Counted from the first letter of the stretch, positions 26,594-35,712 are shown. The stretch: 64,000 nucleotides of DNA from Roseovarius nubinhibens ISM (GCF_000152625.1 NZ_CH724157.1:19994-83993), one strand, 5' to 3'. Notes: generated by a model not told the origin, from the sequence alone. A program made the numbers and translations.

Positions 26594-26751
26594 TCGCGGG
26601 CATTGTCGCGGGTGCGATCTGGGGTGGATATCTGGCGCGACGCCGAAAAGGAAACCGGCTGGATATCCTCCAGTATGCGGCGAGTTCGGCGATCGCCTTC
26701 GGTCTTCTCACCTATTTCATATCGGTGGTCCTCTTGCGCATCTTTTTTTAA
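26584..26751 (+). CDS. Small two-helix membrane protein
   Basis: 55 residues: MLVIAGIVAGAIWGGYLARR, then a second helix (SSAIAFGLLTYFISVVLL). RBS GGAGAAAAA upstream; overlaps the lnt 3-prime end by 10 bp. No recognised family; possibly a membrane accessory subunit of a neighbour. Confidence 0.6.
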   Translation: MLVIAGIVAGAIWGGYLARRRKGNRLDILQYAASSAIAFGLLTYFISVVLLRIFF

Positions 26752-26775
26752 GAAGGGTTTCGAAACAGCACCGAC

Positions 26776-28713
26776 ATGAGACGGCTTTTCAACATATTGC
26801 TGTACGGGTTTCTGGCAATCTGCATCACGGTATCGGTTGGTTCCGGGTTGGTCTATTTTCTGCTGAGCGCATCCGTTCCCGATTACGACGAGGACTTCAC
26901 GGTCGCAGGCTTAGGCGGACCGGTCGACATTCTGCGAGATTCTTCGGCAGTCCCGCACATCTCCGCAGCTTCCGCTGCGGATGTTTACTTCGCGACCGGC
27001 TTCGTTCACGCCCAAGACAGGCTCGGTCAACTGTTAAGGGCAAGGCGAAAAGCGGAAGCTTCGTGGCCATCGGATGAGATCTTGGACCTTGAGCCAGCGG
27101 TCTCAGACGCGCTCGCATCCTATGCCGCCGGCGTTAATGCGTGGCTGGAGCTAGTGTCGGAAGGCGGGCGTGGCCGAGGCTCTCCGGAGCTGCTGATCGC
27201 AGACGAACGGTCGATCGCGGCCTGGACACCCGGCGATAGCCTGAGGATTGCCCGGTCTTTCCTGAATGGCCTGCGACCGGGAAGCGCACGGGAAGGAATG
27301 CCGAGTATATCAGGTGCCATTATACCGGCGGATCGCCTGAGAGTGCCCGAACTGTTTGCGACTGATCCGGAGCAGCGCCTTGATGCATGGGCGATCGACG
27401 GCGACCGAACAGCGACCGGAACGCCAATTCTAGCCGCCGATATCAGCGGTTCCCTGTCGCTTCCCTCGGAATGGTATCTCGCAGATCTTCAATTTTCGAC
27501 AGGGCCGGCCATAGGGGCCACAATACCGGGCGTACCTTTCGTTATTGTCGGTCGCAATGCGCGCGTCGCCTGGGCCTTCCGGTCATTTCCCGTGCCAGAC
27601 GAGGAGGCACCAAGGGGGCCGTCACCCGTGCGGGCGGCAGGTTTCCTGACGATGCTGGAGCTGTTCGCGCGTTCGGCCGACGCGATCGATGCCATCGGAG
27701 TTGCCGCAGACATGTTGCCGAAGGGCATGGAGGCATTGGCCATTGACCGAGAGACCGTTGCCCGATGGCCAAGAGCGGAGGCCGTACGGGCGTCGTCTTT
27801 TCGCGACATTCGACTGGCGGAGCTTGAAGCGCGGCAATCGATCTTCTCGACGGAAGGCGCCATCGGTGTTCAAAGGGACACCGTAAGTTCCGTGGCGCGA
27901 ACCCTCCTGCCCCTGATGGCGAAAGAGCTTTGGTTCGTGCAGTCCAGAGACAGCATCGAAGGCACCGATGCGGACAGCCTTCGTCGTGAGCTTCTGGACA
28001 GGCTTGCCTCGTGGAATGGCGAAATGGATCGCTATTCACCGGAACCTCTGCTGTTCTGGACCTGGGTCCGGGCTTTGCAGCAGCGCATTTTGAAGGACGA
28101 GTTTCCGACAGCGGAGCAACTCTGGACCCGTCCGAACCCAAACTTTCTTTATGCGGTACTCAGCGATCGTCGCGGTAGCGCGATCTGGTGCGACATCCGC
28201 CTATCCTCACCTCGCGAGACATGTGAGGAGCAGGTTCGCGTGGCCCTGGATGATGCCCTTGGCTGGCTGGTCGATCGATATGGGCGCGATCCCTCGACGT
28301 GGACCTGGGGGGAGGAGCATAGATTGGACATGCAGTGGTCGCCAATCAGTTCACGTGGGTTGCTGACCGACCTGCTGTCCCTTCAAGCGCCGATTTCAGG
28401 CGATCCGTATACGCTATTCTTGACATCATTTGGTGTCGAAGAAGACCGTCCATTCCTTGTGAGTGCCGGAAGCAATTTTCAGGCGGTCATGTCGATATCG
28501 GAAGCAGCGGGATCATACTACATCTCGCCCACCGGACAGTCGGGACATCCGCTATCTCGATTCTACGACAATCTCTTTCCCTCCTGGATACGAGGCGAAT
28601 ACCTGGCCATGTCGACCGATCTGTCACTGGCCCGTGGCGGCGCTTCCGGGATCTCGCGACTCACACCGGCTACCTCGGACAGTCCTCGGATGAGCGAGGG
28701 CCAGAGCGAATGA
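26776..28713 (+). CDS. Penicillin-acylase-family (Ntn) homologue lacking the nucleophile
   Basis: 645 residues with an N-terminal membrane anchor (about 7-30). The fold landmarks of the family are present: DSSAVPHISA near residue 55, FATGFVHAQDRLGQL near 72-87, DGDRTATGTPILAAD near 208-222, LPSEWY and GRNARVAWAF. At the autoprocessing site, where active members read Ser-Asn-x-Trp, this protein has Leu202-Asp203-Ala204-Trp205. It therefore lacks the N-terminal nucleophile Ser and should neither self-cleave nor hydrolyse amides. It is also shorter than typical members (about 750-850). A binding or scaffolding role is possible. Confidence 0.78.
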   Translation: MRRLFNILLYGFLAICITVSVGSGLVYFLLSASVPDYDEDFTVAGLGGPVDILRDSSAVPHISAASAADVYFATGFVHAQDRLGQLLRARRKAEASWPSDEILDLEPAVSDALASYAAGVNAWLELVSEGGRGRGSPELLIADERSIAAWTPGDSLRIARSFLNGLRPGSAREGMPSISGAIIPADRLRVPELFATDPEQRLDAWAIDGDRTATGTPILAADISGSLSLPSEWYLADLQFSTGPAIGATIPGVPFVIVGRNARVAWAFRSFPVPDEEAPRGPSPVRAAGFLTMLELFARSADAIDAIGVAADMLPKGMEALAIDRETVARWPRAEAVRASSFRDIRLAELEARQSIFSTEGAIGVQRDTVSSVARTLLPLMAKELWFVQSRDSIEGTDADSLRRELLDRLASWNGEMDRYSPEPLLFWTWVRALQQRILKDEFPTAEQLWTRPNPNFLYAVLSDRRGSAIWCDIRLSSPRETCEEQVRVALDDALGWLVDRYGRDPSTWTWGEEHRLDMQWSPISSRGLLTDLLSLQAPISGDPYTLFLTSFGVEEDRPFLVSAGSNFQAVMSISEAAGSYYISPTGQSGHPLSRFYDNLFPSWIRGEYLAMSTDLSLARGGASGISRLTPATSDSPRMSEGQSE

Positions 28714-29711
28714 TCACGAACCTCTTCTTTCTTTACGACCCTTTCGGCGATGCGCTGTCACCGGTGTCGCTCATTGTTGTCGGCCTTACAGCATGGCTGT
28801 TTTTGCGTGGGCTCAAAATACACGTTCGCTGTCTCGGAAGGGTTTCTGGCTGGCGTCGAACCGTCTTCTTTGTCGGCCTCGCGGTCGTCCTCGTCGCGAC
28901 GAATGGGCCGCTCCCGCCATTGGGGCACAGTCTGTTTTCTGTACATCAGGTCGAGCATCTTCTTCTGCGACTGGTAGGACCGCTTCTTATCGCGGTTTCT
29001 CAGCCCTGGCTTGGCCTTCAAGCCGGATTGAAAAGGGAATGGCGCCGACGCCTTGCCGCGATTGGGCGTGCGCGCATCCCGCGATTCTTGGCGCTTCCTG
29101 CATCTGCCACCTCCCTGTTGATTGGCGCGCTTTTCGTCTGGCAGATCCCGATGATCTACGCCCTTACACAACGTATTGCGGCGATGGAAGCGCTGGCACA
29201 TCTGTCTATGGTGCTGGCGGGGCTTTGGTACTTTGCTATGCTGTTCGATCCGCGTGATCCGCCTGAAGGAGCGCGGCGCGGTGCTCGACTGATGTCAGGG
29301 TTCGTGGTGATCGTTTCCAACATCTTTCTGGGCTCCCTGACAACGCTCAAGGAGGTGCCCCTCTATGGATCAGAAATCATCGCAGCGAGCGGTGGTCGAC
29401 TTCGCGCCCTGGCTGACGAGACAATCGGCGGTTACGTAATCTGGGTCCCGTCGTCGATGGTTCTCATCGTGGCAATCATCCTGGTGCTGAACGGCTGGAA
29501 CGCAGCGGAGGAACGGCGCTGGACGTCCCGCTACGACCTGATGCGCCAATCGAATGCGGCGGCGCTCGAGTTTCCGGAAACCGCGGAGGAACTGCGTCTG
29601 AAAGTAGAGAAGCCGAACCGGGACATGGGCCGTACCCTCGCCCTTGGCGCATTCGCCATGTTCATGGTTGTCATGATTACCGTCGTGACCATCGTCTATG
29701 CCCTCGGATAG
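28710..29711 (+). CDS. CtaG (caa3-type) cytochrome oxidase assembly protein
   Basis: 333 residues with seven or more helices and the conserved blocks HQVEHLLLRLVGPLL, FDPRDPP and HLSMVLAGLWYF of the caa3_CtaG family. These proteins help insert copper into cytochrome oxidase. The start overlaps the previous stop (ATGA). It is the last gene of the operon, beside Sco and PCu(A)C, so copper delivery to an oxidase is a plausible theme. Confidence 0.82.
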   Translation: MITNLFFLYDPFGDALSPVSLIVVGLTAWLFLRGLKIHVRCLGRVSGWRRTVFFVGLAVVLVATNGPLPPLGHSLFSVHQVEHLLLRLVGPLLIAVSQPWLGLQAGLKREWRRRLAAIGRARIPRFLALPASATSLLIGALFVWQIPMIYALTQRIAAMEALAHLSMVLAGLWYFAMLFDPRDPPEGARRGARLMSGFVVIVSNIFLGSLTTLKEVPLYGSEIIAASGGRLRALADETIGGYVIWVPSSMVLIVAIILVLNGWNAAEERRWTSRYDLMRQSNAAALEFPETAEELRLKVEKPNRDMGRTLALGAFAMFMVVMITVVTIVYALG

Positions 29712-29930
29712 ATTGAATTCGACATGATACCAGACGTATTCTTCCCCGCTAGGGCCCGCCTGTTTCGCCACTGCCACGGCTGGACACATATTGTAGTGTC
29801 CTTACGCGTACCGGGTGCTTGCGCTGGCCCACGGCGGCGAGCGTCACTTTGGCCGTGATCGCCATCGAAGCGATCAACGTGGCCCTGTGCCGACGATTTG
29901 CCTGATCTGACGGAAGATCATCTCCTCCCA

Positions 29931-30443
29931 TCAGGCGTAGATGTCGATCGGTGTTCCGTCTTTCACCATTGCATAGATGTCCTCGATCTGCCGATCTGTG
30001 ACCGCGATGCAGCCAGCTGTCCAGTCGCGGACGTCCGTTGGGTCGATGCCTGGGCGTGGACCACCATGGATGAAGATGTCGCCGCCGGGGGAAAGGCCCT
30101 GCGCTTCAGCAAAGGCGATGTCGGCCTCATTCGGATAGGAGATGCCAACCGAAAGATGATACGTACTTTCGGGGTTGCGCTTATCGACTACGTAAGCGCC
30201 CTCAGGGGTCCGGCCGTCTCCCTCGAATTGCTTGTGACCCTCAGGAGCGAAACCCAGCCCGACCGGATAGGTTTGCAATACGCGATCGGCTCCGTCCAGA
30301 ACAAGCAAACGCTGCCCCTTGTAAAGCCGAACACGGGTCACCTCGGGTCCGCCATAGCTGCGGAACTTGCTGGCACAGCCAGACAAAAACGCTGCCAACC
30401 CGCCCAACAGGACGGCGCGGCGGGGAAATCGGATGGTTTTCAC
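29931..30443 (-). CDS. L,D-transpeptidase (YkuD) lipoprotein
   Basis: 170 residues with a lipoprotein signal (LSGCASK) and a YkuD domain: His in FIHGGPRPG and catalytic Cys145 in DWTAGCIAVT. These enzymes form 3-3 crosslinks or attach proteins to peptidoglycan. It is the last gene of the leftward zntA operon, beyond a zinc-ribbon gene and a relic. The 29712-29930 gap beyond its stop has no gene I recognise. Confidence 0.87.
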   Translation of the reverse strand: MKTIRFPRRAVLLGGLAAFLSGCASKFRSYGGPEVTRVRLYKGQRLLVLDGADRVLQTYPVGLGFAPEGHKQFEGDGRTPEGAYVVDKRNPESTYHLSVGISYPNEADIAFAEAQGLSPGGDIFIHGGPRPGIDPTDVRDWTAGCIAVTDRQIEDIYAMVKDGTPIDIYA

Positions 30444-30506
30444 TGCTCGATGCCTCTTTCGTGAGGTCTGATATGGACATTACGTTACCTTGCAAATGCT
30501 GCGTGA

Positions 30507-30625
30507 TCAATGTCCGTGGGCAAGCGCGGCCTTTGCCATCTCTGGACCAACCTGCTCACCGCTGAATGCCTTGCGGGCCTACCGCAGCGCCTTGAGGGCG
30601 ACCGGCAGGGAGGCCACGGCAAGCC
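30507..30625 (-). pseudogene. Relic of the 3-prime end of a second zntA-like ATPase gene
   Basis: Reading leftward, this stretch translates as LAVASLPVALKALR, a stop, then ARKAFSGEQVGPEMAKAALAHGH and a stop. It aligns with the C-terminus of the intact ATPase (LLVVANALRLLN ... GGEQVGEGLAKGALAHGH). Sixteen bases (30550-30565 region, CCAACCTGCTCACCGC) are identical in both copies. It begins right at the stop of the zinc-ribbon gene. Confidence 0.7.
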
Positions 30626-30913
30626 TTAATCGAACAACTCGTGAAGCCAGGATTTGCGGCGATAGCCGTGCTTGCCGTCGCCGCCGCCGTGCTTTCCGCG
30701 CCGGTAGCCGCGATCATCGTCGTAGCCGCGCGGCTCAGGCACCCGCTGAGGCGCCACATCGGGTGCCGAACGCTCGATGATCTTGTCCAGTTCGCCCCGG
30801 TCTAGCCAGACACCCCGGCAATCGGGACAGAAGTCGATCTCGATCCCCTGGCGGTCGGTCATGCTCAAGGGCACCTCGCAAACCGGACACATCATCCTGC
30901 CCTTCACGCTCAT
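30626..30913 (-). CDS. Zinc-ribbon (zf-TFIIB-like) small protein
   Basis: 95 residues: two Cys pairs CPVC and CPDC around IEIDFCPDCRGVWLDRGEL, the classical short TFIIB-type ribbon, then a basic Gly/Arg/His-rich tail (YRRGKHGGGDGKHGYRRK). Such proteins often accompany metal ATPases. ATG 30913 is chosen at the start of the ribbon. Position between zntA and a zntA relic suggests it moved with the duplication. Confidence 0.8.
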   Translation of the reverse strand: MSVKGRMMCPVCEVPLSMTDRQGIEIDFCPDCRGVWLDRGELDKIIERSAPDVAPQRVPEPRGYDDDRGYRRGKHGGGDGKHGYRRKSWLHELFD

Positions 30914-30947
30914 GTCTCGTCTCGGCTCCTTTCCGGGTTCTCCCAGT

Positions 30948-33302
30948 TCAATGACCATGTGCCAGCGCCCCTTTGGCCAAGCCTTCGCCAACCTGCTCAC
31001 CGCCGGACGGCGGTGCCTTGGCCTCTTGGCTGTTCAGCAGGCGCAGGGCGTTGGCCACCACCAGCAATGACACTCCTACATCGGCTGCAATAGCGCCCCA
31101 CATCGATGCCACTCCGAACGCAGTAGCGACGACGAAAACGCCCTTGGTCGCCAAGGAAATACCGATGTTCTGATGGATAATCGACATTGTCCGGCGCGAA
31201 TGACCGATCAGCCAAGGCACCTTGCCGAGATCGTCGGTCATCAGGGCTATATCCGCCGTCTCGATTGCCGCGTCCGAACCAACGGCACCCATTGCGATGG
31301 CGTAATGCGCGCGCGCCATGGCCGGGGCGTCGTTGACCCCGTCGCCGATCATGGCCACCATGTCATGCGTTTCGACCAGTTCTTCGATGGCAGTCACCTT
31401 GTCTTCGGGCAGAAGCTCGGCACGGACCTCGTCGATGCCGACCTCGGCTGCAACAGCGCGCGCTGTCCGCTCGTTATCACCGGTCAGCATGACGATGGTC
31501 TTCACACCCTGCGCGTGAAGCTGCGCCACGATGCCTTTGGCATCCGGGCGGATACGGTCGCGCAATTCCAAGATGCCGGTGACACCGGTGTCGTCGCCCA
31601 CGGCAACAAGGGTGCTGCCAGCCCCTTCGATGCGGTCGCGCAAATCCTTCGGAATGGCGTCGCCGAAACCCTTCTCCTCGGCAAACCGGTCCGACCCCAG
31701 CCAGATCGACCGGCCGTCTGTGCGTCCTTCAAGTCCCCTGCCCGGAACGGTTCGGGTATCTTCCGCGGCGGATACCTTGATGCCGTCGGCTTCTGCCCGC
31801 GCAAGAATGGCGCGCGCCAAGGGATGCGAGGAACGTGCCTCCAGCCCAGCGGCGAGGGTCATCAGATCTTGCGCCGATGCTTTGCCCAGCGGATGCACCG
31901 CCGCCACCTCGGGCTCGCCCATGGTGATCGTGCCGGTCTTGTCCATGGCCAGTGCAGTGGTCTTGCCCGGTGCCTCAACATATGCACCGCCCTTGATCAG
32001 CACCCCGGCCCGCGCTGAGGCGGTGAGTGCAGCGACGATGGAGACCGGTGTCGAGATGACCAGAGCGCATGGGCAAGCGATCACCAGCAGCACGAGTGCA
32101 TTGTAGAACCAATAATCCCAGGCCCCCCCGAAAATGAGCGGCGGCAGCAGGGCAATTGCAATGGCGAGAGCCATGACGATAGGCGTATAGATGCGGGCGA
32201 ATTTCGCCACCCACTGCTCCACCGGCGCGCGGCGGGCATGGGCGTCACCGACCATGCGGATGATCTTGGCCAATACGGTGTCCGAGGCGGCCTTCGTGGC
32301 GCGCACCGTCAGTGTGCCTTCGCCGTTGATCGTACCGGCATAGACTTCGTCGCCCCGTTCCTTTGGGACCAGCGCACTCTCTCCGGTGATTGGCGCCTGA
32401 TCGACGGCCCCTGCCCCATCGACAACCTCACCATCCAATGGGATGCGGTCTCCGCCGCGCACGACGAAACGTGCGTTGATAGCAACCGCGGAAGCCGGTA
32501 CGTCCGCTTCCGAACCGTCATCATAAAGAATTCTTGCCGTCGGCGGCGCCAGGTCCAGCAGAGCTGAAACCGCATTCCTCGCACGCCCGACGCTCCAGCT
32601 TTCGAGGAAAAGCGAGAGCGAGAAGAAGAACGCAACCGTCGCCGCCTCGAAAAATTCGCCGAGGCTAATTGCACCCGCGACTGCGATGACCATGAGCAGG
32701 TTCATGTCGGGCGACAGCCGCCGTGCGGACGACCATGCCTTGGGCGCCACGAGCCAAACACCGAACAGGATCGCAACCGCGAATAACCCTGCCTCGACCA
32801 GTGGCATCGGCGCTTCGCCGTGCCCTGCGAAGAGGCCGAGTGCCCCCCCCATGCCGGTCTCGATGATGTGCCACAGAAATCCCGCGGCCCAGAAGCCGCC
32901 GCTGAGCGCCGTAAACAGCCGCTGGCGTGCAAGATGGGCCGCCTGGTCGACCGACGCGTTTTCGGCATCCCAAGGCTTGGCGGTCATGCCGGTGCTTGCG
33001 ACCAGTTCTGCAATTTCGCCGTTCGATACACTCTTGGCGCTGTCGAGAATAGTCATCCGTCCATTGATCACGTCGAACGCAAGATGTTCGGCCCCGCCGA
33101 TCTTCGGGCCGACCACCTTGTTCAGGATTGCTACCTCCTCGGCGCAATCGAGGCCGGACACCTGAAAACTGCGCCCGCCCGCTGGCGCGGGGGTCGCCGG
33201 AACGGTGTCGCCGCACGTTCCGGCGCTCCCGCAGCAGCTGCCGCCGCTTGTCTGGGCATCTTCGGCGTGATCGTGGTCGTGACGATGGGTGTCGGACGGC
33301 AT
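30948..33302 (-). CDS. Zn/Cd/Pb-translocating P1B-type ATPase
   Basis: 784 residues. N-terminal His/Cys-rich segment (HRHDHDH, SCCGSAGTCG), a degenerate HMA domain with LDCAEEV, eight predicted helices, TGES loop, CPC at 410-412, phosphorylated Asp454 in DKTGT, and GDGVNDAP. The CPC plus DCAEE start match ZntA/CadA rather than CopA, so divalent cation export is expected. It is driven by the divalent-type promoter at 33335-33365 and followed by the zinc-ribbon and L,D-transpeptidase genes. Confidence 0.92.
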   Translation of the reverse strand: MPSDTHRHDHDHAEDAQTSGGSCCGSAGTCGDTVPATPAPAGGRSFQVSGLDCAEEVAILNKVVGPKIGGAEHLAFDVINGRMTILDSAKSVSNGEIAELVASTGMTAKPWDAENASVDQAAHLARQRLFTALSGGFWAAGFLWHIIETGMGGALGLFAGHGEAPMPLVEAGLFAVAILFGVWLVAPKAWSSARRLSPDMNLLMVIAVAGAISLGEFFEAATVAFFFSLSLFLESWSVGRARNAVSALLDLAPPTARILYDDGSEADVPASAVAINARFVVRGGDRIPLDGEVVDGAGAVDQAPITGESALVPKERGDEVYAGTINGEGTLTVRATKAASDTVLAKIIRMVGDAHARRAPVEQWVAKFARIYTPIVMALAIAIALLPPLIFGGAWDYWFYNALVLLVIACPCALVISTPVSIVAALTASARAGVLIKGGAYVEAPGKTTALAMDKTGTITMGEPEVAAVHPLGKASAQDLMTLAAGLEARSSHPLARAILARAEADGIKVSAAEDTRTVPGRGLEGRTDGRSIWLGSDRFAEEKGFGDAIPKDLRDRIEGAGSTLVAVGDDTGVTGILELRDRIRPDAKGIVAQLHAQGVKTIVMLTGDNERTARAVAAEVGIDEVRAELLPEDKVTAIEELVETHDMVAMIGDGVNDAPAMARAHYAIAMGAVGSDAAIETADIALMTDDLGKVPWLIGHSRRTMSIIHQNIGISLATKGVFVVATAFGVASMWGAIAADVGVSLLVVANALRLLNSQEAKAPPSGGEQVGEGLAKGALAHGH

Positions 33303-33334
33303 GAATGGACCTCTGGATTCGGGTGCTTTACCAT

Positions 33335-33365
33335 GACATAGCCCCTACAGTAGCTAGAGCTTCAA
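33335..33365 (-). promoter_or_regulatory. MerR-family (divalent-type) promoter of the zntA-like operon
   Basis: On the minus strand: TTGAAG, a 19-bp spacer with CTCTAGCTACTGTAGGG (one mismatch in the dyad), -10 TATGTC, 33 bp before the ATPase start. Confidence 0.8.
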
Positions 33366-33484
33366 GAGCAAAATACGGTGGTAATTCAGTTTGATTTATT
33401 GCTAGAGGATGCGGTGACCGGCTCCATCACGCCTTGAGGCATGAACAGCCGCTGCAAAGAAAAACAGACATGAAAGGAAGCTTG

Positions 33485-33769
33485 ATGCGGGTTTTGATGC
33501 TGAAGCAAAAAATGATGGTCGCAGTGGCGCTGTCGCTTACGGCCGGGTGCGCAGTCCAGCCGACTGGACCGGGCGACGCGGCAGACCAGCCGGGCAACGT
33601 TCCCGAAGCCGTGATTGCGATGGCTGCCCCGGATCAGAATGTTGCGACCGCGCGCTTGGTGCCGGAAGACGGCTGCTATTGGTACGAACACAGCGGCCCC
33701 GTCGAAACGACCTTGCTGCCGCTGCGCACGGCGAACGGCAATCGTATCTGCACCCCTCGCGAAACTTAG
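33485..33769 (+). CDS. Small lipoprotein
   Basis: 94 residues with a lipoprotein signal ending LTAGCAVQ. The mature part contains CYWYEHSGPVETTLLPL and a C-terminal Cys. RBS AAGGAAGC precedes ATG 33485. A half-operator (GCTAGAGGATG at 33401-33411) lies upstream and may be a decayed MerR site. Family not recognised. Confidence 0.65.
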   Translation: MRVLMLKQKMMVAVALSLTAGCAVQPTGPGDAADQPGNVPEAVIAMAAPDQNVATARLVPEDGCYWYEHSGPVETTLLPLRTANGNRICTPRET

Positions 33770-33794
33770 CTACGTTTGCCGACCGCTGCTTGGC

Positions 33795-34460
33795 TTAGCT
33801 GCGGGCAGTGACGCTGTCCTCTGCCGAGTAAAGATAGGCCGTAGAGCCGGTTTCGACGTTCAGGTAAAGGTCATTGATATGGGCCATAACCATCCGTACG
33901 CAGCCCGAACTTGCGCGGCCACCGATACTCCGTGGGCTCGGAGTGCCATGGATGCGCAGAAGGGTATCGCGATCCCCGACGTAGAGATACAGCGCCCTTG
34001 AACCAAGCGCGTTTTCCGGTCCGGGTTCCATGCCATCGGCAATGTCAGCATAAAGTTCGGGGTCGCGATTGATCATGCTCTGTGTCGGTTGCCAGTGCGG
34101 CCACCTGACCTTGCGCTTGATGATATAGACACCCGGCTCATAGAGGTTCCCCCGCGCGATGGCCACGCCGTAGCGCATCGCGGTTCCACCCTCTTCAATG
34201 TGGTAGAGATATCGTGCGACCGCGTCGACATGGATATCTCCCGGCACGAGACCGGCCTTCGCGACCACACGTTGCGGTAGGAACCGCGGGTGCAATCCCC
34301 ATGGGTTGGAAGTCTCGGCAACATAATCCTGAGGCGTCACCTGTGCGTCCCATTCAGCCTTCTGAGCCTCGGTGGGCCAAGTGTCGGCAAAAGCCATACC
34401 GGGACCGGTCACCGAAAAAAGCGCCGTTGTTGTCTGAATGAAGTGTCGTCTTGTCAGCAT
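33795..34460 (-). CDS. L,D-transpeptidase (YkuD), Tat- or Sec-exported
   Basis: 221 residues; N-terminus TRRHFIQTTTALFSV resembles a Tat signal. YkuD active site: His in RIHGTPSPRSIG and Cys187 in SSGCVRM. The start at 34460 gives this signal. It is a single-gene unit behind the divalent-type promoter at 34522-34552, so a peptidoglycan enzyme is directly under a metal-type operator. Confidence 0.88.
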   Translation of the reverse strand: MLTRRHFIQTTTALFSVTGPGMAFADTWPTEAQKAEWDAQVTPQDYVAETSNPWGLHPRFLPQRVVAKAGLVPGDIHVDAVARYLYHIEEGGTAMRYGVAIARGNLYEPGVYIIKRKVRWPHWQPTQSMINRDPELYADIADGMEPGPENALGSRALYLYVGDRDTLLRIHGTPSPRSIGGRASSGCVRMVMAHINDLYLNVETGSTAYLYSAEDSVTARS

Positions 34461-34521
34461 TTTGTACCCTTTCGGTTCCCGCCGGCGATTGATGGCAAGA
34501 ACGGTATGTGTTCTCATTGAA

Positions 34522-34552
34522 TAGATAGGACTTCTAGTGGCTAGAGGTTCAA
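34522..34552 (-). promoter_or_regulatory. MerR-family (divalent-type) promoter of an L,D-transpeptidase gene
   Basis: On the minus strand: TTGAAC, a 19-bp spacer with CCTCTAGCCACTAGAAG, and -10 TATCTA. Confidence 0.82.
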
Positions 34553-34706
34553 GGGCAAATTTTCGTGAGCAAACATGCGATCCTGGCAGTTTCCAGTTTG
34601 CTTGGGAGGAGAAAACTGCTCGCACGATACCTGGTCCGAAGTTGCGCAGCGACACTTCGTGAAATCGCAGATTGTCTGGAAATTTAGGCACAGCGGCTTC
34701 GATATC

Positions 34707-35085
34707 GCGACCATGAGATCGGGAGCGTCACGGCACACGGAACTTACGCCACTCGCAAATACTACGATGCCATCTCTGGCTCCGGCTCTCATTCCGTTAT
34801 TTCACCCCGTAAGAACGCAAAGCTTGGATGGAGATCATAGCTGTAGCGGCGGCTCGTAATTAGGCCATACGGGCATCGCAGTATCTGGGCTGTGCGCTCT
34901 GGCGACAATGGAGCGGATATCCCCGCCGAAGCCGCGCCGAGACGAAGATGCAATGTGTGAAACTGCTTGGTCAGCCGCTCATCGCGTCGGACTTTGGCCG
35001 CCATGGTGCGAAGCTTCAGTTCCGCTTAGCAGTCGTCAACAGCTACACCGCCCTTGGCATCCCCGTCACAGAAGCTTTGGAATAA
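34707..35085 (+). pseudogene. IS5-family transposase 3-prime remnant
   Basis: Frame 1 reads VTAHGTYATRKYYDAI and then SVISPRKNAK. After one frameshift near 34823 and an in-frame TAG, it continues RASQYLGCALWRQWSGYPRRSRAETKMQCVKLL and ends YTALGIPVTEALE at the TAA at 35083-35085. This is the C-terminal half of an IS5-type DDE transposase, including the Y..R..E-like block. No intact 5-prime end is present. This accounts for most of the 34461-35207 gap. Confidence 0.72.
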
Positions 35086-35207
35086 GTCCGTCCGGAGAAT
35101 GGTTAACACCGCCTATCAGCCTATTTGTAGAACATTGCATCGAGGACCCCTCGATTGGTAAGTTAAAGTCTAAGGTCAACCCGCTTACTTCAACGGCAAC
35201 CACCCGA

Positions 35208-35660
35208 CTATGACCGCTGGGAAAACGCCGCGAACAGCGCAAGCGTCCGTTCGCTGACATGGTGCTCGATGCCTTCGGCATCGCGTTCAGCCGTCTCGGG
35301 GTCGAGCCCGAGGCTCAGGAGAAACCGCAAGACGATCTCGTGGCGGTGCCTGCATTCCTTGGCGAGCGCCCGGCCTTCCTCGGTCAGGAAGACCGAGCGA
35401 TACTTCGCACGGGTGATCAAGCCGTCCCGCGCCAGACGGCCAAGTGTTTTTGCGACCGTCGGCGCAGTCACGCCCATCCGTGTCGCGATATCGACCGGCC
35501 GGGCCTCGCCGTTCTCGTGGATGAGTTCGGCGATCAGTTCGACATAATCTTCCGCCACTTCGCTGCGCCGCGCTTCGCGCACACCGATGAAGGCCTCGGC
35601 GCGGGATTCGACCGCACGTGCCTCTGCCTCGGTTGAATCAAGGTTCTCATCATCCGTCAT
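35208..35660 (-). CDS. mntR: Manganese-responsive regulator, DtxR/MntR family
   Basis: 150 residues: winged HTH ([21 protein letters not shown]), recognition wing and a metal-binding dimer domain ([23 protein letters not shown]). The N-terminal Glu-rich extension is typical of proteobacterial MntR. RBS GGGTGA upstream of ATG 35660. It is divergent from the oxidase-ZIP pair, with a dyad in the shared region. Confidence 0.87.
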   Translation of the reverse strand: MTDDENLDSTEAEARAVESRAEAFIGVREARRSEVAEDYVELIAELIHENGEARPVDIATRMGVTAPTVAKTLGRLARDGLITRAKYRSVFLTEEGRALAKECRHRHEIVLRFLLSLGLDPETAERDAEGIEHHVSERTLALFAAFSQRS

Positions 35661-35712
35661 GCCGTCACCCTCGCACGATCGGGATTGACTCGTAAAGCCT
35701 AAGCGATGATTA

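Noticed and set aside
29749..29931. 60-codon leftward ORF after ctaG
   Set aside because: No RBS, no recognisable motif, composition typical of chance ORFs in GC-rich DNA.
31173..32018. 281-codon ORF antisense to the zntA-like ATPase
   Set aside because: Antisense shadow of a well-supported P-type ATPase.
33391..33415. Half-operator TTGATTTATTGCTAGAGGATG before the small lipoprotein gene
   Set aside because: Only the right half of the dyad is present and no -10 at 19 bp; could be a decayed site but not supportable.
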